Source of the DNA: an uncultured Oscillospiraceae bacterium
Lineage (GTDB): Bacteria > Bacillota > Clostridia > Oscillospirales > Oscillospiraceae
DNA length: 64,000 nt
Assembly: GCA_910589155.1 (NCBI GenBank)
Contig: CAJURY010000002.1
Coordinates: forward strand, 186,001-250,000
Direction: 5' to 3'
Both the position numbers and the translations under genes were made by a program. Below the pieces are notes generated by a model. It saw only the letters and a list, made by a program, of their open reading frames with translations, searched no databases and was not told the DNA's origin. This document shows positions 26,199 through 34,699 of the stretch, one piece after another (the first letter of the stretch is position 1; each line of letters starts with the position of its first letter).

Positions 26199-28172
26199 TT
26201 GGAATTTCGTCTTCATGCCCCCTTTCAGGCCACCGGAGATCAGCCCCAAGCTATTGAAGCGCTGAGTCAGGGCGTCCGGCTTGGGCTGCCGGAGCAAATT
26301 TTGCTGGGCGTTACCGGTTCCGGCAAGACCTTCACTATGGCGTCTGTCATCGCCAATTTGAACCGACCCACTCTGGTGCTTGCCCACAACAAAACCCTGG
26401 CCGCGCAGCTATGCTCGGAATTTCGGGAGTTTTTCCCGGAAAATGCTGTGGAATATTTTATCAGTTACTACGACTACTATCAGCCGGAATCCTATATCGC
26501 CCACACGGACACTTATATAGAGAAGGTATCGTCCATCAATGAGGAAATCGACCGCCTGCGCCACAGCGCCACCTCCGCCCTGTTTGAGCGGCGGGATGTG
26601 ATTGTCGTCGCTTCGGTTTCCTGCATTTACGGCCTGGGCGACCCCATCGACTATAAAAATATGGTCATTTCCCTGCGCGTTGGACAAGAACGCAGCCTAG
26701 ACAGCGTACTGAAAAAGCTGACTGAAATCCGCTACGAGCGAAATGACCTGGATTTTTCCAGAAATAAGTTTCGGGTGCGGGGAGACACTTTGGAAATTTA
26801 CCCCGCCTATTGGAACGGACGCGCCATTCGCGTGGAGTTTTTTGGCGATGAAATTGACCGAATTTCCGAAATCAACGCTATAACCGGCATGGCCGAACGC
26901 TTTGTGGAGCACGTCGCCATTTATCCTGCCAGCCACTATGTCGCGTCCAGAGAAAAAATGGAACGCGCCATGCAGGAAATCCGCATAGAATGCGACCAGC
27001 AGATAGCGCGGTTTCGCAGCCAGGAAAAGCTGCTGGAAGCCCAGCGCATCGCCCAGCGCACCGGTTATGATTTGGAAATGATGGCGGAAATCGGCTTTTG
27101 CTCCGGCATTGAAAATTACTCCCGCGTCATCTCCGGGCGCGCACCGGGCACGCCGCCAACCACGCTTTTAGACTATTTCCCAGACGATTACCTGCTTTTC
27201 ATCGACGAAAGCCATGTGACGCTGCCGCAGGTTCGAGCCATGTACGCAGGGGATCGCAGCCGGAAGGACAGCCTTGTAAATTATGGCTTCCGTCTGCCCT
27301 CCGCTTACGACAACCGCCCGTTGAATTTCGCGGAGTTTACCGAAAAAATCAATCAAGTGATTTATGTCTCTGCAACCCCCGCCGAATACGAGCAAACCCG
27401 CTCCAGCCAGACGGTAGAGCAAGTCATCCGCCCCACCGGACTTTTGGATCCTGAAGTAGAAGTGCGTCCCATTGAGGGGCAAATTGACGATTTGATCGGA
27501 GAAATCAACGCTCGCACCGCAAAAGACGAGCGGGTGCTTGTCACCACACTCACCAAAAAAATGGCGGAGGATCTCACTATTTACCTGCAAAAAGCCGGCA
27601 TTCGCGTGCGGTATATGCACTCCGACATTGGCGCCATGGAGCGCATGGAAATTATCCGGGATTTGCGTATGGCGAAATTTGACGTTTTAATTGGCATCAA
27701 CCTGCTCCGGGAGGGTCTCGACTTACCGGAAGTCAGCCTTGTTGCAATTTTGGACGCAGATAAAGAGGGCTTCCTGCGCTCCCAGACCAGTCTGATCCAG
27801 ACCATTGGCCGCGCAGCGCGTAACGCCCAAGGCAAAGTCATTATGTACGCCGATAATATAACTCCCTCCATGGACGCCGCCATTACGGAAACGGAACGCC
27901 GCCGGGCCATTCAGGATGCTTACAACAAAGCCCATGGTATTGTACCCAAGACGATTATCAAGTCTGTGCGGGATCTCATTGAAATTTCCAAGTCGGACGG
28001 GCAGGGCAAACGCAAGGACGGCGTGAAAATGACCAAGGCAGAGCGAGAGCGGGAAATCGCCAAGCTGGAAAAGCAGATGAAAGAAGCCGCCAGAATGATG
28101 GAATTTGAATACGCCGCCGCGCTGCGGGATCAGATTATCGAACTGCGTGGCACCGTCTCTAAAAAGCAATAA
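26199..28172 (+). CDS. uvrB: Excinuclease ABC subunit B
   Basis: UvrB damage-verification helicase, 657 residues when begun at the TTG at 26199 (MEFRLHAPFQATGDQPQAI), which has GAAAGGA 11 bases upstream; starting at 26178 would put that site inside the gene. Walker A is LLGVTGSGKTFT, the beta-hairpin is YFISYYDYYQPE, DEXD-type box FIDESHVTLPQ and helicase motif VI QTIGRAARN follow, and the C-terminal UVR coiled coil that contacts UvrC is present (EKQMKEAARMMEFEYAAALRDQI segment). UvrC is not in the window. Confidence 0.96.
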   Translation: MEFRLHAPFQATGDQPQAIEALSQGVRLGLPEQILLGVTGSGKTFTMASVIANLNRPTLVLAHNKTLAAQLCSEFREFFPENAVEYFISYYDYYQPESYIAHTDTYIEKVSSINEEIDRLRHSATSALFERRDVIVVASVSCIYGLGDPIDYKNMVISLRVGQERSLDSVLKKLTEIRYERNDLDFSRNKFRVRGDTLEIYPAYWNGRAIRVEFFGDEIDRISEINAITGMAERFVEHVAIYPASHYVASREKMERAMQEIRIECDQQIARFRSQEKLLEAQRIAQRTGYDLEMMAEIGFCSGIENYSRVISGRAPGTPPTTLLDYFPDDYLLFIDESHVTLPQVRAMYAGDRSRKDSLVNYGFRLPSAYDNRPLNFAEFTEKINQVIYVSATPAEYEQTRSSQTVEQVIRPTGLLDPEVEVRPIEGQIDDLIGEINARTAKDERVLVTTLTKKMAEDLTIYLQKAGIRVRYMHSDIGAMERMEIIRDLRMAKFDVLIGINLLREGLDLPEVSLVAILDADKEGFLRSQTSLIQTIGRAARNAQGKVIMYADNITPSMDAAITETERRRAIQDAYNKAHGIVPKTIIKSVRDLIEISKSDGQGKRKDGVKMTKAEREREIAKLEKQMKEAARMMEFEYAAALRDQIIELRGTVSKKQ

Positions 28173-28217
28173 CTTTTCTGTATTATTTTTCCGAAAAGGT
28201 TTTTGTACTGTTTTAAA

Positions 28218-28256
28218 AAGGGTTCGCGGGAACACCGCGAGCCCTTACGTTTTTGC
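28218..28256. terminator. Terminator between uvrB and phosphoribosyltransferase
   Basis: AAGGGTTCGCGG pairs with CCGCGAGCCCTT across a 5-base loop. ACGTTTTTGC follows on the plus strand and TTTTTAAAAC on the minus strand, so it serves both convergent genes. Confidence 0.8.
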
Positions 28257-28257
28257 G

Positions 28258-28812
28258 TTATTCTTTTACTGTGCCGTCTGCGTTGAAAAGAGGCAGCTTT
28301 TCCAGATAAATTAGGTCGCTGCGCTCCTGGGCGTCGCCCTCGGCAAGAATCGCCATTTTGCCCACAATTTCGCCGCCGGCCTTCTGCACCAGCGCTTCCA
28401 GCGCGGTGAGACTTTCTCCTGTGGAAATCACATCGTCCACAATCAAAATGCGCTTGCCCCGCATCAGCGCCGCGTCAGCAGTATCCAGGTACAAGTGCTG
28501 CTCCTTGGCGGTGGTGATGGAATGCACGCCTACCTCAAAAACGCCGGACATATAAAGCTTGGGGCCTTTACGCGCCAGCATATACTTCTTGTCGCCGTTC
28601 TGCCTGGCCATTTCATGCACCAGCGGAATGCCCTTGGCCTCCGCCGTAATGAGGTAATCATAGGCGGGAGCACGCTTTAAAAGCTCGCCGGCAGCCGCGA
28701 CAGTCAATTCCTGATCGCCAAAAATTACAAACGCGCCGATGTACAGTTCGTCAGACACCTTGCAAATAGGCAGCTCCCGCTCCAGCCCGGCAACGGTCAT
28801 ACGATAAACCAT
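28258..28812 (-). CDS. Purine-type phosphoribosyltransferase
   Basis: 184-residue type I phosphoribosyltransferase. The PRPP loop is RILIVDDVISTGESLTALE, and the length and layout match an adenine/xanthine phosphoribosyltransferase (YDYLITAEAKGIPLVHEMA is the conserved N-terminal region of that group). Which base it salvages cannot be told from sequence. The ATG at 28812 follows AAAAGGAGAG at good spacing; a TTG two codons upstream is less likely. Single gene, closed by a bidirectional terminator. Confidence 0.85.
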   Translation of the reverse strand: MVYRMTVAGLERELPICKVSDELYIGAFVIFGDQELTVAAAGELLKRAPAYDYLITAEAKGIPLVHEMARQNGDKKYMLARKGPKLYMSGVFEVGVHSITTAKEQHLYLDTADAALMRGKRILIVDDVISTGESLTALEALVQKAGGEIVGKMAILAEGDAQERSDLIYLEKLPLFNADGTVKE

Positions 28813-29132
28813 AACCAATCTCTCCTTTTCAAATTGCAGGCAAATGCGCCATATTTCTACAATTTAAATTATATCCATACCGCCCAAAAATGTCAAGGCG
28901 GCGCTTTATTTTTTATGCGGTGGACATTCTAACAAGTACAAATCCCAATACATATTATGTGCAAATTGCCGATTCTCCTATTTTTTTGGAAATATTTTTT
29001 ATTGACTGCGAATAACATCCATGCTATGCTGTTATAAAAGTAAATGTATTTGAAGTCAAGTTGAAAGGTTGTGATACCAATGTGCTTTCCCACAGTAGCT
29101 ACACCTTAAAAAACAAAGAACGGAGGTATTTT
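28813..29132. other. Regulatory gap before lipoprotein array
   Basis: No gene; AT-rich. Contains the predicted array promoter at 29002-29030 and an untranslated leader of about 95 bases ending in the CGGAGG ribosome-binding site. A GTGATACCAAT stretch in the leader recurs in the second promoter's leader (29980-29992). Confidence 0.6.
29002..29030 (+). promoter_or_regulatory. Promoter of lipoprotein L1
   Basis: TTGACT (29002-29007), 17-base spacer, TATGCT (29025-29030). Identical hexamers and spacing occur at 29911-29939. Confidence 0.65.
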
Positions 29133-29846
29133 ATGAAACGATTTTCTATGATACTCTGCATTATTTTATGTTTTTCTCTATTTTTTCTCCTAGGCTGCGA
29201 AAAAAAGCCGGATACGCCCGCTGAACTGACTTTTCCCGGCCTCGAATGGGGCATGACAAAGGAAGAAGTCATTGCCGCACTTTCTTTGCAGGAAGGAGAT
29301 TATGAAATTGAAGAGGCTTCCCAAGGCGGCAGCTTCTCCATGACCATTGAAGATCAAATTATCTGCTTCGGCACTCCCATGCAAGGTATGTGGCTAACCT
29401 TTTGTCCCCCCGGTTCTTCTCCTGAGGTATACGGTTTGTCCAACGTAAACGTTGTATATCCAGAAGGCACGGACATGCAGCTTGTCCGCAGGTATATGGA
29501 AAGCTACTACGGCTTGCCCAAGGATGAAAACACCAAAGAGCAGCGCTGGGAGCAGGACAGCGGCGGTCATGTGGCACACTGGGCGACAGATGAAATCTTA
29601 GGAGACGTACTGACTGATGAAATCAAGCAGGCGCACTTTGTCATGGACGGCGACCCCATGAACCCGGAGCCGGGAAAAATGCTGAATAATTATCTGAAAA
29701 GACCGCTGCGGGAAATCTACTGGTCGGATGACAGAAATATATTTGAGAGTAATGGAACACTCGAACCTTGCGGTCAAGGCTACCTGGTTTTTTCCGGCGG
29801 ATATGGGCTTTTGGCTGACTATTGGCTGGCTGAGCAAGCAAATTAA
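29133..29846 (+). CDS. Lipoprotein L1 of tandem array
   Basis: 237-residue predicted lipoprotein of unknown function. A signal peptide ends in the lipobox LLGC with Cys22. The mature part opens with a KKPDTPAELTFPGLEWGMTKEEV-type segment; the short helix after GM resembles the N-terminus of small BamE/SmpA-like folds, but this is only a resemblance. The start at 29133 has CGGAGGTATTTT upstream. Its last 340 coding bases are identical to L2 (30906-31613), and L3 (32369-33127) is a diverged third copy. Codon use is less GC-rich than in the housekeeping genes around it. Confidence 0.8.
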   Translation: MKRFSMILCIILCFSLFFLLGCEKKPDTPAELTFPGLEWGMTKEEVIAALSLQEGDYEIEEASQGGSFSMTIEDQIICFGTPMQGMWLTFCPPGSSPEVYGLSNVNVVYPEGTDMQLVRRYMESYYGLPKDENTKEQRWEQDSGGHVAHWATDEILGDVLTDEIKQAHFVMDGDPMNPEPGKMLNNYLKRPLREIYWSDDRNIFESNGTLEPCGQGYLVFSGGYGLLADYWLAEQAN

Positions 29847-29862
29847 ATTGCTGGTTCATTTT
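29503..29862 (+). repeat. 360-bp direct repeat, copy A
   Basis: Identical by eye to 31270-31629. It covers the 3' half of L1 plus 16 bases past the stop and ends in GTTCATTTT. Perfect identity in otherwise diverged paralogs points to recent duplication or gene conversion. Confidence 0.85.
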
Positions 29863-29910
29863 ACATTGTGTATTTTTTATAAATTTCTAAAAAATAAATT
29901 GTATTTTCTA

Positions 29911-29939
29911 TTGACTTAGCACACACCATGTGCTATGCT
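29911..29939 (+). promoter_or_regulatory. Promoter of secreted protein S1
   Basis: TTGACT (29911-29916), 17-base spacer, TATGCT (29934-29939), matching the L1 promoter hexamers exactly. Confidence 0.65.
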
Positions 29940-30060
29940 TTATGTAGAGGAAGCTTCCTTTCAACCTAATTAGAAAGAGCGTGATTCCAATAGGCTAATG
30001 TTTCATAGGCGTTGCTTACGTTCGTTCAAGTGTCATACATATTTAAAACAGGTTTTACAA

Positions 30061-30870
30061 ATGTGTTCCATGAGAAAATTGACGTCAGTTTTTCTCGTGC
30101 TTTGCCTCTCCTTGCTTATGATTCTCCCCGCAACAGCCGCCACAGAAACACCCCAGATGAAGGAAAAACGTATTTTAAATGAAGTCCTCACCGGCGAAAT
30201 TACAAATCAGGACGATATAATTCAGTACGCCCTGACGCAGCGGGAAACCCGCACCCGCACCGCCGCGCAGGCATATACTTCCGAAGAAGGTGACAGCGAT
30301 ATTTCCGATGATTTTACCATCACACAGGTTCTTGGAGAGTCCGTTGACGAAAATGGCTGTAAAATTACAAATATCGCAACCTCTTCGCTGATTGTAACAA
30401 ATGAAGCTGGTGAGCAAATAACTGCCATCGAATATAACTATTATAATGAGTCACATGCTTCTACTGCCGGTTCTTCTCAATGCTCCGTCACAGCGGTACT
30501 TACTATGTATGTGCAAGTCAGAATTCCTGTTAGTTTTAACCAAAGTGCTGTAAAGGTACTATCTTCAAAAACCACAGTATACAATAACGGTACATCTGGT
30601 GCAAATAGTCTACAGCAAACCTATTATGCGGATCGCGCCTCTGTGAATGGTGTAAATCCTTATACGCATCAAAGCTCTATTATTTATAGCCCTACAAATG
30701 CTACAGCCTATACTTATACACCATATGATCCCTCTCCGTGGTATCCAACTGGTCAACGTTCCGCTGTGCTGCGCTGTAACGCTATTGTAAAAGTCGGTTC
30801 TGTTACACTAAAAGCAAGCTGTGTTTATAGTCTGGATGAGCACTTCGGATGGTCATGGATTACGGACTAA
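30061..30870 (+). CDS. Secreted protein S1 of tandem array
   Basis: About 269 residues, unknown function. The start is at 30061 or 30070; both precede the signal peptide MRKLTSVFLVLCLSLLMILP, likely cut after ATA-A. The mature protein has a charged linker (EEGDSDISDD) and then a tyrosine/serine-rich, probably beta-stranded domain with YNNGTSGANSLQQTYYADR and NATAYTYTPYDPSPWY. No catalytic motif was seen. A truncated paralog lies at 31632-32330. It sits between L1 and L2 and probably shares a transcript with L2 (35-base gap). Confidence 0.75.
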   Translation: MCSMRKLTSVFLVLCLSLLMILPATAATETPQMKEKRILNEVLTGEITNQDDIIQYALTQRETRTRTAAQAYTSEEGDSDISDDFTITQVLGESVDENGCKITNIATSSLIVTNEAGEQITAIEYNYYNESHASTAGSSQCSVTAVLTMYVQVRIPVSFNQSAVKVLSSKTTVYNNGTSGANSLQQTYYADRASVNGVNPYTHQSSIIYSPTNATAYTYTPYDPSPWYPTGQRSAVLRCNAIVKVGSVTLKASCVYSLDEHFGWSWITD

Positions 30871-30905
30871 AGATTATTTAAGTTAAAATAATTAAGGAGG
30901 GCATT

Positions 30906-31613
30906 ATGAAGAAATTATCTTTGTTTTTTTGTCTCATATTATGCTTTTCTCTGCTGTCCGGCTGCGCCAAAAATCAGGATAAGCCCACCAGGCTGGCCTT
31001 CCCCGGTCTCGAATGGGGCATGACAAAGGAAGAAGTCATCGATGCGCTTTCCTTGCAGGAAGGTGAGTATGAAATTGACGAAGAAGAACATGGCGGCAGC
31101 TTTTACATGGTCATTGAGGATCAGCCTATCTGCTTCGGCGCTCCCATGCAGGGTATGTGGCTCACCTTCAGTTCCTTTGATTCCAACCACTCCGCATACT
31201 ACCTGCAAAGCGTAAACGTTTTGTACCCGGAAGGCACGGATATGCAGCTTGTGCGCAAGGCCATGGAAGGCTACTACGGCTTGCCCAAGGATGAAAACAC
31301 CAAAGAGCAGCGCTGGGAGCAGGACAGCGGCGGTCATGTGGCACACTGGGCGACAGATGAAATCTTAGGAGACGTACTGACTGATGAAATCAAGCAGGCG
31401 CACTTTGTCATGGACGGCGACCCCATGAACCCGGAGCCGGGAAAAATGCTGAATAATTATCTGAAAAGACCGCTGCGGGAAATCTACTGGTCGGATGACA
31501 GAAATATATTTGAGAGTAATGGAACACTCGAACCTTGCGGTCAAGGCTACCTGGTTTTTTCCGGCGGATATGGGCTTTTGGCTGACTATTGGCTGGCTGA
31601 GCAAGCAAATTAA
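30906..31613 (+). CDS. Lipoprotein L2 of tandem array
   Basis: 235-residue lipoprotein with lipobox LSGC (Cys20) and the same PGLEWGMTKEEV opening as L1. The first 120 residues differ from L1 at many positions, while the last 110 or so are identical to it, so the gene is a mosaic. A GGAGGGCATT ribosome-binding site lies before the ATG. Downstream, the sequence jumps after 16 bases into the middle of an S-type gene. Confidence 0.8.
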   Translation: MKKLSLFFCLILCFSLLSGCAKNQDKPTRLAFPGLEWGMTKEEVIDALSLQEGEYEIDEEEHGGSFYMVIEDQPICFGAPMQGMWLTFSSFDSNHSAYYLQSVNVLYPEGTDMQLVRKAMEGYYGLPKDENTKEQRWEQDSGGHVAHWATDEILGDVLTDEIKQAHFVMDGDPMNPEPGKMLNNYLKRPLREIYWSDDRNIFESNGTLEPCGQGYLVFSGGYGLLADYWLAEQAN

Positions 31614-31629
31614 ATTGCTGGTTCATTTT
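31270..31629 (+). repeat. 360-bp direct repeat, copy B
   Basis: Identical to 29503-29862 (offset 1767). Its right end at 31629 is the junction with the truncated S2 sequence, which begins with codon 41 of the S1-type gene. Confidence 0.85.
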
Positions 31630-31631
31630 TT

Positions 31632-32330
31632 AACGAAGTCCTCACCGGTGAAATTACAAATCAGGACGATATAATTCAGTACGCCCTGACGCAGCGGGAA
31701 ACCCGCACCCGCACCGCCGCGCAGGCATATACTTCCGAAGAAGGTGACAGCGATATTTCCGATGATTTTACCATCACACAGGTTCTTGGAGAGTCCGTTG
31801 ACGAAAATGGCTGTAAAATTACAAATATCGCAACATCTTCACTGATTGTTACGGATGAGAACGGCGAACAAGTGGCGGCTAGCGATTATTCCTATAATAA
31901 TTATTCTCATTCTTATACTGCTGGTTCATCTCAATATTCCGTTTCCGCTGTATTTACAATGTACGTACAGGAGAGGAAAGATATGTCAAGTTTTGTCTCT
32001 GTCCCGCAGGCGAAGGTTTCCTATACCAAAACAATCGTATATAACAATGGTTCTGCCGGAGCAAATAGTCTGCAACAATTTTATGATGCAGACCGTGACC
32101 GTGTAACTGGTATAAACGTTTATTCACACAAAAGTTCTATTATTTATAGTCCTAAAAATGCCACTGCGTATACCTATACCCCTTATGATCCTTCACCTTG
32201 GTATGATACTTGTCAATTCTCTGCTGTTTTAAATTGCAGCGCTTTAGTGAAAGTAGGTTCTATAGAACTTTGGGCTCGGTGTATTTATAATCTAGATCAA
32301 TTCGGTGGATGGCAACCAATTACTGGCTGA
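31632..32330 (+). pseudogene. Decapitated secreted protein S2
   Basis: An S1-type reading frame that lacks promoter, ribosome-binding site, start codon and signal peptide. It opens at NEVLTGEITNQDD, corresponding to S1 residue 40 onward, and runs 232 codons to a normal stop. The first 200 bases (31635-31834) match 30181-30380 with one mismatch; after that the copy is a diverged paralog (PYDPSPWYDT is kept). An internal GTG at 31872 could give a 152-residue fragment without a signal. It is probably inactive, created by the recombination that homogenised L2's 3' end. Confidence 0.8.
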
Positions 32331-32368
32331 TATGGATTTATCTGCTTACATTTGAGAGGTGAGTTTGC

Positions 32369-33127
32369 GTGAAACGTTTGTACTTGATTCTCTGTTTAGT
32401 CCTATGCTTTTCTATGCTTCCAGCCTGTGAGAAAAAGCCTGATAAGCCCGCTGAACTGACCTATCCGGGCTTGGAATGGGGGATGTCCCCGGAGGATGTC
32501 ATTGCCGCGCTGTCTTTGAAAGAGGGCGACTACGAAAAAGACGACAGCGGCCAGGGCGTGAGCACCATTCTTGTAAATGTCCCGCTGCTTTGCTTCGGCG
32601 CGGAAACCAGTCAAATTCTGCTTTATTTCAACGAAATACAGTCCTACGACATCGAGCCTTGCCTCATGTCCATCGAGGTAAATTATCCGGAAGGGACGGA
32701 CATCCAGACCGTTCGCCGCACCATGGAAAACTACTATGGCCCTTCTCTCGACCCGGACAACGACGATCCCTGGGATGAGCGGGTCAACCACCATGTAAAG
32801 CAAGGCTCCAAAAATGAGGGGCACCTTGTCTACTGGCAGTCCCCGGAAGTGCTGGGAGACGTTTTGTCCGAGGAAATCAAACGAGAATTTTACGTCATGG
32901 ACGGCGACCAAATGAATCCCGAACCGGGTAAGCAATTAAACTATGGGCTGAAAAACGCCCTGTGCGAAATTTATTGGGCGGATCACGCCAACTACATCTA
33001 TCAAAATCTGCGCAATTTGCCGGAAGCCCGCTTTCCTTCCGGCGGGTATCTCTTATTTAAGGGCGGCGATTATGTCGCAGCCTACGACTGGCTCCCAAAA
33101 CTATATGAATTGCGCGTCAAGGAATGA
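32369..33127 (+). CDS. Lipoprotein L3 of tandem array
   Basis: 252 residues, GTG start with GAGAGGTGAG upstream. Lipobox LPAC (Cys20), then KKPDKPAELTYPGLEWGMSPEDV. It is clearly related to L1/L2 along its length (YPEGTD, VMDGDQMNPEPGKQLN, FPSGGYLLFKGG) but has an extra loop around residues 128-150. It shows no recent exchange with the others and is more GC-rich, so it may be the older copy. Function unknown. Confidence 0.8.
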   Translation: MKRLYLILCLVLCFSMLPACEKKPDKPAELTYPGLEWGMSPEDVIAALSLKEGDYEKDDSGQGVSTILVNVPLLCFGAETSQILLYFNEIQSYDIEPCLMSIEVNYPEGTDIQTVRRTMENYYGPSLDPDNDDPWDERVNHHVKQGSKNEGHLVYWQSPEVLGDVLSEEIKREFYVMDGDQMNPEPGKQLNYGLKNALCEIYWADHANYIYQNLRNLPEARFPSGGYLLFKGGDYVAAYDWLPKLYELRVKE

Positions 33128-33135
33128 CGAAAAAG

Positions 33136-33162
33136 CAGGCTGCCCTTAGCTAGGGCAGCCTG
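33136..33162. terminator. Terminator between L3 and GNAT gene
   Basis: CAGGCTGCCCT and AGGGCAGCCTG form an 11-bp stem. On the minus strand it is followed by CTTTTTCG, suiting the convergent GNAT gene. The plus-strand tail is weaker. Confidence 0.75.
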
Positions 33163-33175
33163 TTTGCGCTATTCC

Positions 33176-33688
33176 TTATCCTTGATACAGCATCCCATAG
33201 GCGTATTCGTCCACTTCCTCGTCGCACAAATAGTCCACGCCGTTTTCCTGATTCACCACAAAGCCGCATTTTTTATGGGTCGCCAAGGACGCCAGATTAT
33301 CCTTATCCACATTGTCCCGAATGACCACCGCGCCTTTTTCCCGCAGCGCCGCAATCAGTTCCGTGAGAAGCTTTGTGCCGTAACCCATGCGCCGACAATC
33401 CGGGCAGGTTTCCAGCGCTTCTATGTAGTAAAAATCCTTCAGCCTGTACAGCCGCAAGGCGCTGACCCATTGGCCGTTTTTCTCCAGGACATAATAAGTA
33501 TTGTTGGCGTCCGCTAAAAAATCCTCACAAATGTACTGCCCGAAGCTTTCTTCCGCCTTGCGCAGCCCTTCCTCCGGGTCGGTGCAGTCCGGGAAAAAAT
33601 GACGGATATTTTCCCGGTTGCTCTGCTCATAAATGGGCATTAGCTTCTTTAAGTCTTCCGCTGTGCAACTTTTTAATTCTATCAGCAT
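33176..33688 (-). CDS. GNAT family N-acetyltransferase
   Basis: 170 residues. The acetyl-CoA pyrophosphate loop is CRRMGYGTKLL (Q/RxxGxG/A type), preceded by the strand FYYIEALETCP and followed by the KCGF motif of the last strand. The acceptor substrate is unknown. It lies downstream of recR with a 44-base gap and could be the last gene of the dnaX-ybaB-recR operon. Confidence 0.85.
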   Translation of the reverse strand: MLIELKSCTAEDLKKLMPIYEQSNRENIRHFFPDCTDPEEGLRKAEESFGQYICEDFLADANNTYYVLEKNGQWVSALRLYRLKDFYYIEALETCPDCRRMGYGTKLLTELIAALREKGAVVIRDNVDKDNLASLATHKKCGFVVNQENGVDYLCDEEVDEYAYGMLYQG

Positions 33689-33732
33689 ACTAATACCCCC
33701 TGATCCATGGAAAAACCAGAAGGTCTTTTCTC

Positions 33733-34332
33733 TTATATTTCTCTTCTGCCCTCCAGCGCCCTGAGAAGCGTCACTTCGTCCGCATACTCTAGCTGGCTGC
33801 CCACAGGAATGCCGTAGGCCAGCCGGGTCACTTTAATTTCCATGGGGCGCAGAAGCCGGGAAATGTACATGGCCGTGGCCTCTCCTTCGGTATCGGGATT
33901 GGTAGCCATAATGACCTCCCGCACCGTCCCTTGCGCCACCCGCGACAATAGCTCTCGCACGCGAATATCGTCAGGCCCCATATGATTCAGCGGGGAAATC
34001 ACGCCGTGGAGCACATGGTACACGCCGCTGTACTCTCTGGCGCGTTCCATGGCGATCACATCCCTCGGCTCCGCCACCACGCACACAAGGCTGTGATCCC
34101 GGCGGTCGTCGGCGCATAAGGGACAAAGCTTCTGATCGGTGAGATTCTGGCACACCGGGCAGGTTTTCACACTGCGCTTGGCCTCCAAAATCGCCTCGGC
34201 AAAGCCGGCCGCGTCCTCATCCGGCAAACTCAGCACATGAAAGGCCAGCCGCTGCGCCGTCTTGCTGCCTACCCCCGGCAGCTTTCCAAATTCTTCTGTC
34301 AGCCGCTCCAGGGCGGCGGGAAAATACTGCAT
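33733..34332 (-). CDS. recR: Recombination protein RecR
   Basis: 199-residue RecR, which with RecO loads RecA onto gapped DNA. An N-terminal helix-hairpin-helix (LPGVGSKTAQRLAFHVL) is followed by the zinc finger CPVCQNLTDQKLCPLC and a Toprim domain (VVAEPRDVIAMERA through ATNPDTEGEATAMYI). It starts one base after the ybaB stop in the conserved dnaX-ybaB-recR order. Confidence 0.97.
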   Translation of the reverse strand: MQYFPAALERLTEEFGKLPGVGSKTAQRLAFHVLSLPDEDAAGFAEAILEAKRSVKTCPVCQNLTDQKLCPLCADDRRDHSLVCVVAEPRDVIAMERAREYSGVYHVLHGVISPLNHMGPDDIRVRELLSRVAQGTVREVIMATNPDTEGEATAMYISRLLRPMEIKVTRLAYGIPVGSQLEYADEVTLLRALEGRREI

Positions 34333-34333
34333 C

Positions 34334-34687
34334 TTAGAACAAGCCGCCCAATCCGCCCAGATTCATGCCGCCGGTAAGCTTGGACATATTGGCGTTGGCG
34401 TCCGCATCCGCCTTGCGCATGGCCTCGTTCACCGCCGCAATCACCATATCCTGAAGCATTTCCACATCGTCGGGATCCACCGCTTCGGGCTTGATTTCCA
34501 ATGCCAGCACCTCGTGCTTGCCGTTAACGGTAGCCGTGACCATGCCGCCGCCGGTTGTGACGCTGTAGGTCTTGCTTTCCATTTCCTCCTGGGCTTTCAG
34601 CATTTCCTGCTGCATTTTCTGCACCTGCTTCATCATAGCGGCCTGATTCATGCCGCCCATACCCCCCCGAAATCCACCTTTTGCCAT
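34334..34687 (-). CDS. ybaB: YbaB/EbfC nucleoid-associated protein
   Basis: 117-residue YbaB/EbfC family DNA-binding dimer. A Gly/Met-rich N-terminus (FRGGMGGMNQAAMMKQVQKM) is followed by a long helix, with the conserved GGGMVTATVNGKHEVLALEI sheet in the middle. It lies 12 bases downstream of dnaX, in the dnaX-ybaB-recR cluster. Confidence 0.95.
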   Translation of the reverse strand: MAKGGFRGGMGGMNQAAMMKQVQKMQQEMLKAQEEMESKTYSVTTGGGMVTATVNGKHEVLALEIKPEAVDPDDVEMLQDMVIAAVNEAMRKADADANANMSKLTGGMNLGGLGGLF

Positions 34688-34699
34688 GATTCCATCTCC

